A stretch of 64,000 nt of DNA. It comes from Paraliobacillus ryukyuensis (GTDB taxonomy: Bacteria; Bacillota; Bacilli; Bacillales; Amphibacillaceae). A program made the position numbers and the translations under genes. Below are positions 42,172 to 49,574 of this stretch, piece by piece. How positions within the stretch are numbered: position 1 is the stretch's first letter; the number at the start of each line of letters is the position of its first letter. The notes beneath the pieces were generated by a model, which did no database searches, was not told the origin of the DNA, and was given only the letters and a program-made list of their open reading frames with translations. The DNA is taken from NCBI RefSeq assembly GCF_003315295.1, contig NZ_QNRI01000008.1:84825-148824 (forward strand), written 5' to 3'.

Positions 42172-42217
42172 ATTCATTGTTGAATTTCATATGAAAATTC
42201 AGCAATGGATTTTTTTA
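42172..42217 (+). terminator. Terminator of the fapA-like gene
   Basis: Long stem ATTCATTGTTGAATTTCAT / ATGAAAATTCAGCAATGGAT followed by seven T. Confidence 0.85.
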
Positions 42218-42312
42218 TTATATCGCACGAAATGCTAAATTGAATTTGCTTGAATCAAAACCAGTTTAAAAGTTTCGAAATTTGTCGATGTAGTAGGTAG
42301 GGGTGAAAGATC

Positions 42313-42759
42313 ATGCGCTATAAACGGCAAGAATTACTTCGATTCACATTCGGTAAACCGATAACCGGTACATTCAATATCTTAATCGGGAATAAGAACG
42401 AAGAAAAGAAACTACAAAAATCAGAAGCTGGTGAACTATCTATTGTTGATATTAGTCCCGCAGGTATGAGGTTTAATACAAAATTAGATTTACCCATAGC
42501 TAATCAAAATTTCTTAGTAGAAGCTCAATTTTCCCTTGCGAATGAACCAATTACGATGACAGGTAAAATCGTCTGGAAAAAAGCACAAGTAAAAGAGTGC
42601 CAATATGGACTACAAAGTATTGAAGATGAAGAAAAAGAACAAAGGATTATTAGTTTATTAAAAAAACAACGTATCACTCATCATAAAGAAGAAATAGAAA
42701 ATGAAGATCAAAACAATGGTTCATCTCAAATGCAACCTAATGAAGACGAACAACAGTAA
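42313..42759 (+). CDS. PilZ-domain protein (putative c-di-GMP receptor)
   Basis: 148 aa. RYKRQELLRF near the start offers the Arg residues of the RxxxR motif, and VDISPAGMRF is the D-x-S-x-x-G motif; strands of a PilZ barrel follow to about residue 108. The tail after residue 120 is acidic and Gln/Asn-rich. PilZ domains bind c-di-GMP and regulate motility or polysaccharide export. Its position after the riboswitch-controlled FapA gene, with its own ribosome site AGGGGTG, supports a shared signal. Confidence 0.85.
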   Translation: MRYKRQELLRFTFGKPITGTFNILIGNKNEEKKLQKSEAGELSIVDISPAGMRFNTKLDLPIANQNFLVEAQFSLANEPITMTGKIVWKKAQVKECQYGLQSIEDEEKEQRIISLLKKQRITHHKEEIENEDQNNGSSQMQPNEDEQQ

Positions 42760-42851
42760 TAGGAAAAAAAGATAGCCGAATTAATACAGCTAAGTATTAC
42801 ATTACGCATTTTGTGCTGGGATATTGTGGTTTGGCTATCTTACCCATCCAT

Positions 42852-43110
42852 TTATTGATACAATGCAAGCTCTTCCTCAATAGCTTGTCTAATTTTTAAA
42901 ATACAGTCATCACCATCTTTTTCTCGAACCCGCCGGTCATTTACAAATGTATAAGGTACAAATCGACATAGTCCACAAAAATTCAATCACTCACTAACGA
43001 TAACAGCAACTTCTGGATATTCTGATTCAATCAGCTTCTCTGTATTTATAGTTTGAAGTAGATTGCTTCGGATATTTGGTTCTCTGTCAAATGTGGGGGC
43101 GTCATTCTCA
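42852..43110 (-). pseudogene. DUF1450-like Cys-rich protein, broken
   Basis: The minus strand reads PNIRSNLLQTINTEKLIESE, YPEVAVIVSE, TGA, LNFCGLCRFVPYTFVND and ends IRQAIEEELALYQ. The pattern C-x3-C-G-x-C with PYTFVN is like YuzB/DUF1450 proteins, and the TGA (42987-42989) stands exactly where the first Cys is expected. A likely start (ATG behind GGAGTGAG near 43109) is in another frame, so a frameshift is also present. A hairpin GATAGCC/GGCTATC at 42769-42841 may be its old terminator. Confidence 0.5.
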
Positions 43111-43139
43111 CTCCATCATCTCTTTTATTACACTTACAT

Positions 43140-43376
43140 TATTAATCATACTTGCACCTGAACCGCAGGGGAAATATACTCGCTTTCCTCTGGCACACAG
43201 GACGTGGGTCAGTTAGACGTTGTCACAGGACGTGACGGTTTTCGTCTAACTTCTAGCCGCTTAACCAAGTGGCTCTTCGGCTCGCGGGACTGCGATTACT
43301 CGTCCCATCGAAAACATTTGCAGTTCCCGCAGGAGTCTCGCATATTACCTCTGCTTTAGGAGAACAAAAGAGAGGG
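43140..43376. repeat. Dispersed intergenic hairpin element, copy 2
   Basis: Shares CAGTTAGACGTTGTCACAG, TTCGGCTCG, GGGACTGCGATT and GCAGGAGTCT with the copy at 47954-48262, and the outer design with copy 1. Internal stems include GTTAGACG / CGTCTAAC. No coding capacity. Confidence 0.75.
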
Positions 43377-43633
43377 GATTGACTGTTTTTTTTTTTTGCT
43401 TCGATGGAACCTTTGATAAATCAAGGGATAACACCACTTTTAGTATAGAGCCGGATATTTCAACAACTACAATTCCGATACCAATCACCTTCTACATTGT
43501 TTCCTTTCTCAAGTGCGTCATTACGTTAACGTCTATTCACAACTTTGTCAACTTTTTAATATAAAAACCGTAACTTTGTTATTTACTTCACAAACTTTTT
43601 TAAGTATTATATTAATTGAGGCAGGTGTTGGAA

Positions 43634-44263
43634 ATGGTGAAGGAAATGTCAACTCGACAAGCAGTGTTAGAGTTATTGAAAAAAAAGAAAGAACTTTCTG
43701 TTAGTGGTTTAAAAGAACACCTAGACATTACGGAGATGGCCGTAAGAAAACATTTAGTCAAGCTTGAAGGAGAACATTTAATAACTTCTCGCACCGTAAG
43801 ACAACCGATGGGAAGACCAGTAATCTTCTATTCTTTAAGCAAAGAAGGCGAAAAGATGTTTCCCAATAACTATGATACCATCATAGTAGAGATTTTACGT
43901 GATGTACATGATAGTATGGGTGAAGAAGCTATTGATAAATTATTTGAAAATCGCGAACAACGCATGCGTAAAAAATATGGTAGGCGTATTTATCAAGAAG
44001 ATTCCTTAGAGCAGAAGGTAAAAGATTTAGTGGATGTTCAAAATGAAAGTGGCTATATGGCAGAATTTATTGATCACCATGACGAGAATACGTTGAGTTT
44101 TGCGCAGTACAATTGCCCAATTAAAGCAATTGCAGATCAATATGATAAACCATGCCAATGTGAGCTACAATTATTTAAAGATGTACTGGGTACGGATCAA
44201 GTAGAACGGGTAGAATGTATTGCAAAAGGCGGGAACAGTTGTAAGTATACGATTACAAAATAA
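43634..44263 (+). CDS. SufR/DeoR-like winged-helix regulator with C-terminal Cys cluster
   Basis: 209 aa from ATG 43634, which follows AGGTGTTGGAA; an upstream in-frame TTG has no ribosome site. N-terminal winged helix (LSVSGLKEHLDITEMAVRKH, QPMGRPVIFYSLS) and a C-terminal domain with four Cys in YNCPIKAI, KPCQCELQLF, VECIAKGGNSCKYTI. The Cys spacing resembles iron-sulfur sensing SufR-type regulators. Predicted to respond to cluster or redox state; targets unknown. It is monocistronic. Confidence 0.8.
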   Translation: MVKEMSTRQAVLELLKKKKELSVSGLKEHLDITEMAVRKHLVKLEGEHLITSRTVRQPMGRPVIFYSLSKEGEKMFPNNYDTIIVEILRDVHDSMGEEAIDKLFENREQRMRKKYGRRIYQEDSLEQKVKDLVDVQNESGYMAEFIDHHDENTLSFAQYNCPIKAIADQYDKPCQCELQLFKDVLGTDQVERVECIAKGGNSCKYTITK

Positions 44264-44320
44264 CAAAGAACAAACTAATCATTCTTATCGCATTTATACA
44301 ATTGAAAATTATTCAGTAAA

Positions 44321-44348
44321 AAACTCTCTAGGGCAGAGAGTTTTTTTG
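44321..44348 (+). terminator. Terminator of the SufR-like gene
   Basis: AAACTCTCT / AGAGAGTTT stem followed by T run. Confidence 0.85.
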
Positions 44349-44369
44349 TGCATACATACATCTAGGAAG

Positions 44370-44807
44370 CTATAACCTTTTTGCTTCTGAAATAATACTT
44401 TTTAGCATACGATGCACTGCGCGTTGTCGTTTCACGGGAAGTTTTCTCATCTGTTCAATCTGCTCTCTGAATAATGGGTGTTTATAAATATAATCAATAA
44501 TCGAGCTTAATTCTTTATCCGAGTTAACTGATAGATTAACCTTTGCGTCATATAATTGCTGATATTCGCTTAATTGTTCATCGTGATAGGATTTCTGTCC
44601 GACTAAATGATCAATTGTTTGTTCAAATAACTTACTTAGTTTGACTGTGGATAGAAGATCTGGTGTGACATCCCCGTTTTCCCATTTGGCGATGACCGAT
44701 CGAGAAATATTTAGTTTATCGGCAAGTTCTTGTTGGGTCCATTGTTGCTTATTTCGATAATATCTGATGTTCGTCGCTAACTGTGTGGTTATCATTGTAT
44801 CACTCAC
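44370..44807 (-). CDS. XRE family transcriptional regulator
   Basis: 145 aa. HTH at about 8-62: IRYYRNKQQWTQQELADKLN, ISRSVIAKWENGDVTPD. The C-terminal half is helical and basic (KLPVKRQRAVHRMLKSII), probably for oligomerisation. It is divergent from the 99-aa gene at 44926; a 14-bp inverted repeat between them is the likely operator. Confidence 0.88.
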   Translation of the reverse strand: MSDTMITTQLATNIRYYRNKQQWTQQELADKLNISRSVIAKWENGDVTPDLLSTVKLSKLFEQTIDHLVGQKSYHDEQLSEYQQLYDAKVNLSVNSDKELSSIIDYIYKHPLFREQIEQMRKLPVKRQRAVHRMLKSIISEAKRL

Positions 44808-44862
44808 TATCTGGTTCTATGTCGTAATCCTATCATGTCTAAAAAATAAAAGTTTGATTTTG

Positions 44863-44906
44863 TTGTTCTTATAATGAACATATAGTAAAATATTCATTAT
44901 AAGAAC
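44863..44906 (+). promoter_or_regulatory. Promoter and inverted-repeat operator between XRE and the 99-aa gene
   Basis: Exact 14-bp arms GTTCTTATAATGAA (44865-44878) and TTCATTATAAGAAC (44893-44906). Promoter: TTGTTC (44863-44868), 17 bases, TAAAAT (44886-44891). The arms overlap the -35 and the start region. Confidence 0.75.
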
Positions 44907-44925
44907 ATAACGAGGAGGCAAACAA

Positions 44926-45225
44926 GTGATAAGTTGTTTGATGGTGTTAGTAGATAAAAACCAAAACAAAGAAGCGATTATTGACAAAGTTGTTCACAGA
45001 ATTAGCCCAAATCATTTATGTAAAAGAAACGGTTGGATTATTACATTTGCCTACCATAATAACAAGACGATCGTTTGGCAAACTGCACTAGAATTAGAAT
45101 TAGATGGACAAGTCGTTGGCTATGGTTTTGGTTCAACAATGGAAGAAGTAAAAGAAGACGTTTTTCGTTTATTAATCAAAAGAGTACAAATGGATCGAGT
45201 AACATATCAAGCTTTACTCTCATAA
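44926..45225 (+). CDS. Hypothetical protein (99 aa)
   Basis: GTG start behind CGAGGAGGCAAACAA. Soluble alpha/beta composition: MVLVDKNQNKEAIIDKVVHR, WIITFAYHNNKTIVWQTALE, GYGFGSTMEEVKEDVFRLL. No family recognised. It is expressed from the promoter covered by the XRE operator, so it is probably the regulator's main target; together they could be a small regulatory pair. Confidence 0.7.
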   Translation: MISCLMVLVDKNQNKEAIIDKVVHRISPNHLCKRNGWIITFAYHNNKTIVWQTALELELDGQVVGYGFGSTMEEVKEDVFRLLIKRVQMDRVTYQALLS

Positions 45226-45313
45226 TTATCTTTCTGAATTTTGGTGTCATTAATACTTGTCTCCCCTAATGACACTTGAGATTAAATTTTACTGTCAGAA
45301 GGTAAAACGAAAA

Positions 45314-45343
45314 ATAGCCGCAACGTGTGTGCGTTGCAGCTAT
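45314..45343 (-). terminator. Terminator of the GNAT gene
   Basis: ATAGCCGCAACG / CGTTGCAGCTAT stem; TTTTTCGTTTT follows on the minus strand. A separate hairpin GTGTCATTA/TAATGACAC at 45243-45276 can end the 99-aa gene. Confidence 0.8.
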
Positions 45344-45346
45344 ATG

Positions 45347-45895
45347 CTAAACAATCGATAAGGATTGTTGCTTGTCATAATAGTTTAAGTAGTCTGCCTT
45401 TGTTACAAAGAACAATTGAAATTGGTGCTCGACAGGGATGTCTCGATTTATTTTTTCATAAACATTAGGATAAAGCAGATGTCCCGCGTGTACATAATCT
45501 AATTTACCATTTGCTCTTAGCGAACGAGCATTATTTTTTCTTATTTTTAAGAAGACAATATTGTACGCTGTGGTAGTGAATAATTCATATAAAAAATCTA
45601 ACTTAGCGCGATAATTGTAGCCTTTGCCAAAGTATGGTTGACCGATCCATGTTGCTAGAAAACCAGTATTAGCCTCAAGATCAACAAGACTTATAATGCC
45701 AATTGGTTGCTGGGTTTCATCACAAATTGTGCGCGAGATTAGATTACCGTTTTGCTCCTTTAGGATCGTCTGTTGCGTGATAGCCAAATATTGGTCAAAT
45801 GTGTTTGCTTTTTCTCTAACGTAAGGGTATACAGCCGGGTGTTGTAATAAATCAAATAAAACATGAACGTCACTGATTTCTCGTTTTTTTAGCAT
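45347..45895 (-). CDS. GNAT-family N-acetyltransferase
   Basis: 182 aa from ATG 45895 (MLKKREISDVHVLFDLLQHP); the frame is open further upstream, but the GGAGG seven bases before this ATG decides the start. Acetyl-CoA-binding region TGFLATWIGQPYFGKGYNYR and FLKIRKNNARSLRANGKLDY are typical of RimJ/RimL-like GNATs that acetylate N-termini or small amines. Its leader has a hairpin that carries the ribosome site. Confidence 0.83.
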   Translation of the reverse strand: MLKKREISDVHVLFDLLQHPAVYPYVREKANTFDQYLAITQQTILKEQNGNLISRTICDETQQPIGIISLVDLEANTGFLATWIGQPYFGKGYNYRAKLDFLYELFTTTAYNIVFLKIRKNNARSLRANGKLDYVHAGHLLYPNVYEKINRDIPVEHQFQLFFVTKADYLNYYDKQQSLSIV

Positions 45896-45921
45896 AAAAA
45901 AACCTCCATTTTGAATGGAGG
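45896..45921 (-). promoter_or_regulatory. Terminator-like hairpin that contains the GNAT ribosome-binding site
   Basis: On the minus strand: CCTCCATT, loop CAA, AATGGAGG, then seven T and the ATG. The 3' arm holds the GGAGG ribosome site. The hairpin can both stop transcription and hide the site. Confidence 0.65.
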
Positions 45922-46007
45922 ATGACTGCATAGAAAATAAAACTTTTCGTGCGCATCACCCTCGAATTTTCATTAAAGTTAATCAAACTTTACAAAATTA
46001 ATAAAAA

Positions 46008-46075
46008 TTCGGGGTGGGAATCGAACCCACTAGAACCTAGCGTAACGCAGGTGGCGCACCATTTGCCTTCCCAAT
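46008..46075 (-). other. tRNA-like relic or structured RNA
   Basis: Minus strand shows a perfect T arm GTGGG-TTCGATT-CCCAC followed by CCCGAAT, an anticodon-like arm ACCTG-(8-base loop)-TAGGT, and a D-like arm GGC-AAATGGTGC-GCC. ATTGGG upstream pairs with CCC(G)AAT with one bulge. The eight-base anticodon loop and bulged acceptor argue against a working tRNA. The rest of 45922-46177 shows nothing clear. Confidence 0.45.
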
Positions 46076-46177
46076 ATTACTTATTTGCTAATCACATCAT
46101 AACGCATTTTTATCCAACTGAATATCATTTTTTTTAGGAAATTTTCGACAAAACCTCCGCCTGATCAGACTCGTTAT

Positions 46178-47080
46178 TTACTTGCTATAAATCGCTTGTA
46201 AAGCTACGTCTAAATCATCATAGCGAAAGCGGAAATCATGGGATAAAGCTTTATTCGGTAACACCGCTTGCCCTTCCACAACTAATATACTCATTTCACC
46301 TAGTAGTGTCTTGATAACAAAGGATGGTACTTTTATTTTGTTGGGACGATGCATCACGCTTGCTAATTGTTGGCTAAAAACTTTATTACGTACTGGTTTT
46401 GGAGCTGTCACATTCATTGGGCCAGTTACGTTTTTTTCTTCAATTGCAAATAATAACATACGCACTACATCATCAACGTGGATCCACGATAACCATTGCT
46501 CTCCAGAACCAATCGGTCCCCCTACAAAGAATTTAAATGGAAGCGACATAAGCGACAATGTGCCAGTTTCTCCTAATACAATACCGAGCCGAGCATGGAT
46601 AACGCGTACATCAAATGCTGCTGCTTTGTTAGCTGTATTTTCCCATTTTTTTGTTACATAAGCTAAAAAATCATTACCAGCAGTCGTTGTTTGTTCCGTA
46701 AAAGTTTTTTGATCGGAAGTGCCATAAAAACCTACCGCTGAAGCATTTACTAAGACATTTGGTTTATTCTCCAGCGCCTGTATTAGTTCAATAACTCGAT
46801 TAGTTGCTTCAACACGGCTAGAGAGAATACGTTGTTTTTTTTCTTCTGTCCAGTAGCCGAATAGTGATTCACCTGCTAAATTAATGATAGCATCACAATC
46901 CTGTAATTCGCTCTCCGGTTGCATACCTTCTTTTAACCAACCAACATACGTAATAGCGTTTGTATTGGAAAACTTTTCTGGTGAGCGTGTGAGGATATAC
47001 ACATGGTGCCCAGCGTTTGTTAATAATGATGTTAGTTTGGTACCGACAAAGCCAGTACCACCAGCAATTGCTATATTCAT
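46178..47080 (-). CDS. yfhF: TIGR01777-type NAD-dependent epimerase/dehydratase family protein
   Basis: 300 aa from ATG 47080 behind TTAGGAGGATTAG. Rossmann start MNIAIAGGTGFVGTKLTSLL, then NLAGESLFGYWTEEKKQRIL, ASAVGFYG and the C-terminal DUF1731 part (KVPSFVIKTLLGEMSILVVE). The SulA-like epimerase family; reaction unknown. It is divergent from recX, the same neighbourhood as yfhF-recX in B. subtilis. Confidence 0.88.
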   Translation of the reverse strand: MNIAIAGGTGFVGTKLTSLLTNAGHHVYILTRSPEKFSNTNAITYVGWLKEGMQPESELQDCDAIINLAGESLFGYWTEEKKQRILSSRVEATNRVIELIQALENKPNVLVNASAVGFYGTSDQKTFTEQTTTAGNDFLAYVTKKWENTANKAAAFDVRVIHARLGIVLGETGTLSLMSLPFKFFVGGPIGSGEQWLSWIHVDDVVRMLLFAIEEKNVTGPMNVTAPKPVRNKVFSQQLASVMHRPNKIKVPSFVIKTLLGEMSILVVEGQAVLPNKALSHDFRFRYDDLDVALQAIYSK

Positions 47081-47133
47081 TCTAATCCTCCTAATCACAA
47101 TTTCATGTTAAACTAATAGGTGAGGTGACATTT

Positions 47134-47970
47134 ATGCCAACAATCTCTCGAATTACAACGCAAAAAAAGAATAAACATCGCTTTAATATTTTCATTACAA
47201 AGGACGGTAATGAGTCTTATGGCTTTAGTGTCGCAGAAGATACCTTGATTGCAGAACACTTGCATAAGGGTATGGAAATTGACCAAGAAACAATGGATGC
47301 CTTAATAAAAAAAGATAATTTACATAAAGGGTATTCCCTGGCTTTACACTTTTTAAGCCACCGAATGCGATCAACTAAAGAAATGTATGATTATTTGGTG
47401 AAAAAAGAATTAGATGACGAACAAATTCGTGTGATTATTGCCCGTTTAGTAAAAGAAAAATGGTTAGATGATCGACTATTTGCGGAAGCTTTTGTGCGAA
47501 CGAAGATTGAAACAACGAGTAAGGGGCCCTTATTAATTAAAAAAGAATTAATGGAGAAAGGTGTAAGTGCAGTCGAAGCAGAAGCGGGTCTGCGTAATTA
47601 TACCTTCGATAAGCAGGTGGAAAAGATAAGTAAACTAATTATCAAAAAGCAAAACCAACGCTCGAAAGCTTCTCACAAACAACAAATCAATAAAGTGAAA
47701 CAGAGTCTTTTGCAAAAAGGCTTTACGCAAGATGCAATATCAGATGCTTTTAGTAACAATAGTCATGATAAAGATGAGGAAAATGAATGGGATGCGGTAG
47801 TATATCAAGGAGAGAAGATTTTACGGAAGCATCAGCGCAAGTGGACAGGCTTTGAATTAGAACAAAAAGTTAAAGCTTCCTTGTATCAAAAAGGCTTTGC
47901 TTTTGACGATATCGAGAAGTTTATTGATATCTATATTAAAAATGAGGATGATTCTGGGACAAAAGAGTAA
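47134..47970 (+). CDS. recX: Regulatory protein RecX
   Basis: 278 aa from ATG 47134 behind GAGGTGACATTT (an in-frame GTG at 47125 overlaps that site). Three-helix RecX repeats: ALHFLSHRMRSTKEMYDYLV, VIIARLVKEKWLDDRLFAEA, FVRTKIETTSKGPLLIKKEL and more to the C-terminus. RecX binds RecA filaments and modulates recombination. The last codons (DDSGTKE) are supplied by the dispersed repeat that begins inside the gene end. Confidence 0.93.
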   Translation: MPTISRITTQKKNKHRFNIFITKDGNESYGFSVAEDTLIAEHLHKGMEIDQETMDALIKKDNLHKGYSLALHFLSHRMRSTKEMYDYLVKKELDDEQIRVIIARLVKEKWLDDRLFAEAFVRTKIETTSKGPLLIKKELMEKGVSAVEAEAGLRNYTFDKQVEKISKLIIKKQNQRSKASHKQQINKVKQSLLQKGFTQDAISDAFSNNSHDKDEENEWDAVVYQGEKILRKHQRKWTGFELEQKVKASLYQKGFAFDDIEKFIDIYIKNEDDSGTKE

Positions 47971-48262
47971 ATGAGCAGGAAAAATCCAAACATTAAAGTC
48001 CGCCGTACACAATAACGCTTCGACAAAATACTTCGCTTTCCGTAGGCACGGCCTAGGCCCCACTAGAGATGGATCAGTTAGACGTTGTCACAGACCATGA
48101 CGAGTTTAGTTTAACTTCTAGCCACTGCACATAGCGGATCTTCGGCTCGTGGGACTGCGATTGCTCCTCCCATCTTTTCCCACAGGAGTCTACGTATTTT
48201 GCCTACGTTTCGTTCAGATTGTTTGAATTCTAGTTTTCTGATTTAGTTATGTCTCAGCTTCA
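47954..48262. repeat. Dispersed intergenic hairpin element, copy 3
   Basis: Begins inside the recX stop region with GGGACAAAAGAGTAAATGA and continues AGGAAAAATCC, almost identical to copy 1 at its left end; its centre shares GTTAGACGTTGTCACAG and GGGACTGCGATTGCTC with copy 2; its right part has CAGGAGTCTACGTATTTTGC like copy 1. It is thus a link between the other two copies. It fills the whole gap to the Cof gene. Confidence 0.8.
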
Positions 48263-48269
48263 ATTGTAT

Positions 48270-49064
48270 TTATCCTAACAACCCTTTTGTTTTTAAATCA
48301 GCTACTGCCTCATGGACATGTTCCACAACATAGTTAGCATGTTTTTTTACGTCTGGATGAGCAGATGCCATTGCGTAACTATGCGGTGTCATTTGGAACA
48401 TAGAAATATCATTAAAAGAATCACCGATAACAGCAATTTCTTCAGGGGCAGTATCGATTGTTTTTAATAAACGATCCAACGCAGTTCCTTTGCTAATCCC
48501 TTTTGGAACAAGGTCTACACAGCTTGGATCGGATAAGTAACTTTCCATTGCTCCTTCATACTGTTTTGCCAATTCCGCTTGAACGGCAGAAACTTCGGGT
48601 GTTTCACCGACGATCATAAATTTAGAAGGAATGATGGTCTTACCGATCTCAGTGTCAAAAGCTTGTGATTCTACTAAAGGAAAGAAAAACACATCTTCGT
48701 ATTTTTTAAAGAAATCATTTTTATCCTTTGTCATGATATGATCTTTGGTAGAAACAAGGTAGTTAATACCATGCTTTTCAATTTCCCGGTATAGTGTTTG
48801 GCTTAACTCAGGTGAAAAAGTTTGTTCATGCAGTAATTCACCATCTGCGTTATGTACAAAGCTACCATTTTGACTAATACGATTACCATTTAAATTTAAT
48901 AATTTAAATATCTCTTGAATTTCATTGTCTGATCTACCGGTAGCGATAGTCAACGTAATCTGGTGATCATGTAACATGTGCATGGCGCGTTTGTCTTCTT
49001 CTAAAATCGTACTATAATTACGAAACAACGTTCCATCTAAATCGGTTGCAAATAATTTAATCAT
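48270..49064 (-). CDS. HAD superfamily Cof-type phosphatase
   Basis: 264 aa from ATG 49064 behind GGGGGAAAAGAACCG. Motif I KLFATDLDGTLF, motif II TIATGRSD, KGISKGTALDRLL and motif IV IAVIGDSFNDISMF. HAD IIB (Cof/YkrA) subfamily; acts on sugar phosphates or similar. Not closely related to the Cof protein at 12354. Confidence 0.88.
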   Translation of the reverse strand: MIKLFATDLDGTLFRNYSTILEEDKRAMHMLHDHQITLTIATGRSDNEIQEIFKLLNLNGNRISQNGSFVHNADGELLHEQTFSPELSQTLYREIEKHGINYLVSTKDHIMTKDKNDFFKKYEDVFFFPLVESQAFDTEIGKTIIPSKFMIVGETPEVSAVQAELAKQYEGAMESYLSDPSCVDLVPKGISKGTALDRLLKTIDTAPEEIAVIGDSFNDISMFQMTPHSYAMASAHPDVKKHANYVVEHVHEAVADLKTKGLLG

Positions 49065-49148
49065 CGGTTCTTTTCCCCCAGTTCGTTGTTGATTCAACAT
49101 TTATTTTACTAAAAGAACAAATTGTCGTCTATCTTCTCAAAGTAAAAA

Positions 49149-49174
49149 CAGGCATGCCGTAATGGGCATGCCTG
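49149..49174 (-). terminator. Terminator of the sspK-ypzG operon
   Basis: CAGGCATGCC / GGGCATGCCTG stem, TGTTTTTACTTT following on the minus strand. Confidence 0.8.
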
Positions 49175-49182
49175 CCTGACAG

Positions 49183-49326
49183 TTAGGTTCGTTTTCTTGT
49201 TTGAATTTTAACGATTTTTTGTGTCTGTCTAGGTGCTGTTTCGCCGTTTACCTGCTGGGACGCATGTTTAGGATTGGCACGTGGTGACTGAAATGGACTT
49301 GGTTCATGACGATTAAGCCGGTGCAT
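49183..49326 (-). CDS. YpzG-family small protein (47 aa)
   Basis: ATG start behind AGAGGTGAAAAATA. The core SPFQSPRANPKHASQQVNGE is the YpzG-family signature (NPFQSPRANPKHAWxQVNGE). It overlaps the sspK stop by one base (TAATG), so it is co-translated with a spore protein gene and may itself be spore-associated. Ends with a basic RKRT. Confidence 0.8.
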   Translation of the reverse strand: MHRLNRHEPSPFQSPRANPKHASQQVNGETAPRQTQKIVKIQTRKRT

Positions 49327-49466
49327 TATTTTTCACCTCTAGCCATTCGTTGTTTGGGAGTGGTAGCAATTGAACCATTTGGTCTGAGCGCGTGGCTGTC
49401 GGCTTTTGCTCTTGGCTCCAGGTTCGTTTGTTTTCTAATTGGAAAATCTTTTTTCTTATTTCGCAC
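49326..49466 (-). CDS. sspK: Small acid-soluble spore protein K
   Basis: 46 aa, GTG start eight bases behind GGGGGG. Reads RNKKKDFPIRKQTNLEPRAK, ADSHALRPNGSIATTPKQRM, ARGEK. B. subtilis SspK has the same order (VRNKxKGFP, EPRAK, RADGS, PQERM). A minor DNA-associated spore core protein made in the forespore. A longer frame in another phase covers this region but starts inside the yfhP end and is not the gene. A sigma-G-like promoter lies upstream. Confidence 0.82.
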   Translation of the reverse strand: MRNKKKDFPIRKQTNLEPRAKADSHALRPNGSIATTPKQRMARGEK

Positions 49467-49512
49467 GGATTGTCCCCCCGTTTAAAACCTTGCACTTTTT
49501 TTAGTGCAAGCT

Positions 49513-49543
49513 TAGTGTGTGTTAAATCATTGGGGATAATACT
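49513..49543 (-). promoter_or_regulatory. Candidate forespore (sigma-G/F) promoter for sspK
   Basis: Minus strand AGTATT, about 18 bases, CACACTA; compare the sigma-G pattern TGAATA / CATACTA. Confidence 0.45.
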
Positions 49544-49548
49544 AAACA

Positions 49549-49574
49549 AAAACACCCAGAATTGTTGGGTGTTA
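49549..49574 (-). terminator. Terminator at the end of yfhP
   Basis: AACACCCA / TTGGGTGTT stem overlapping the stop codon, TTTTTG on the minus strand. Confidence 0.8.
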
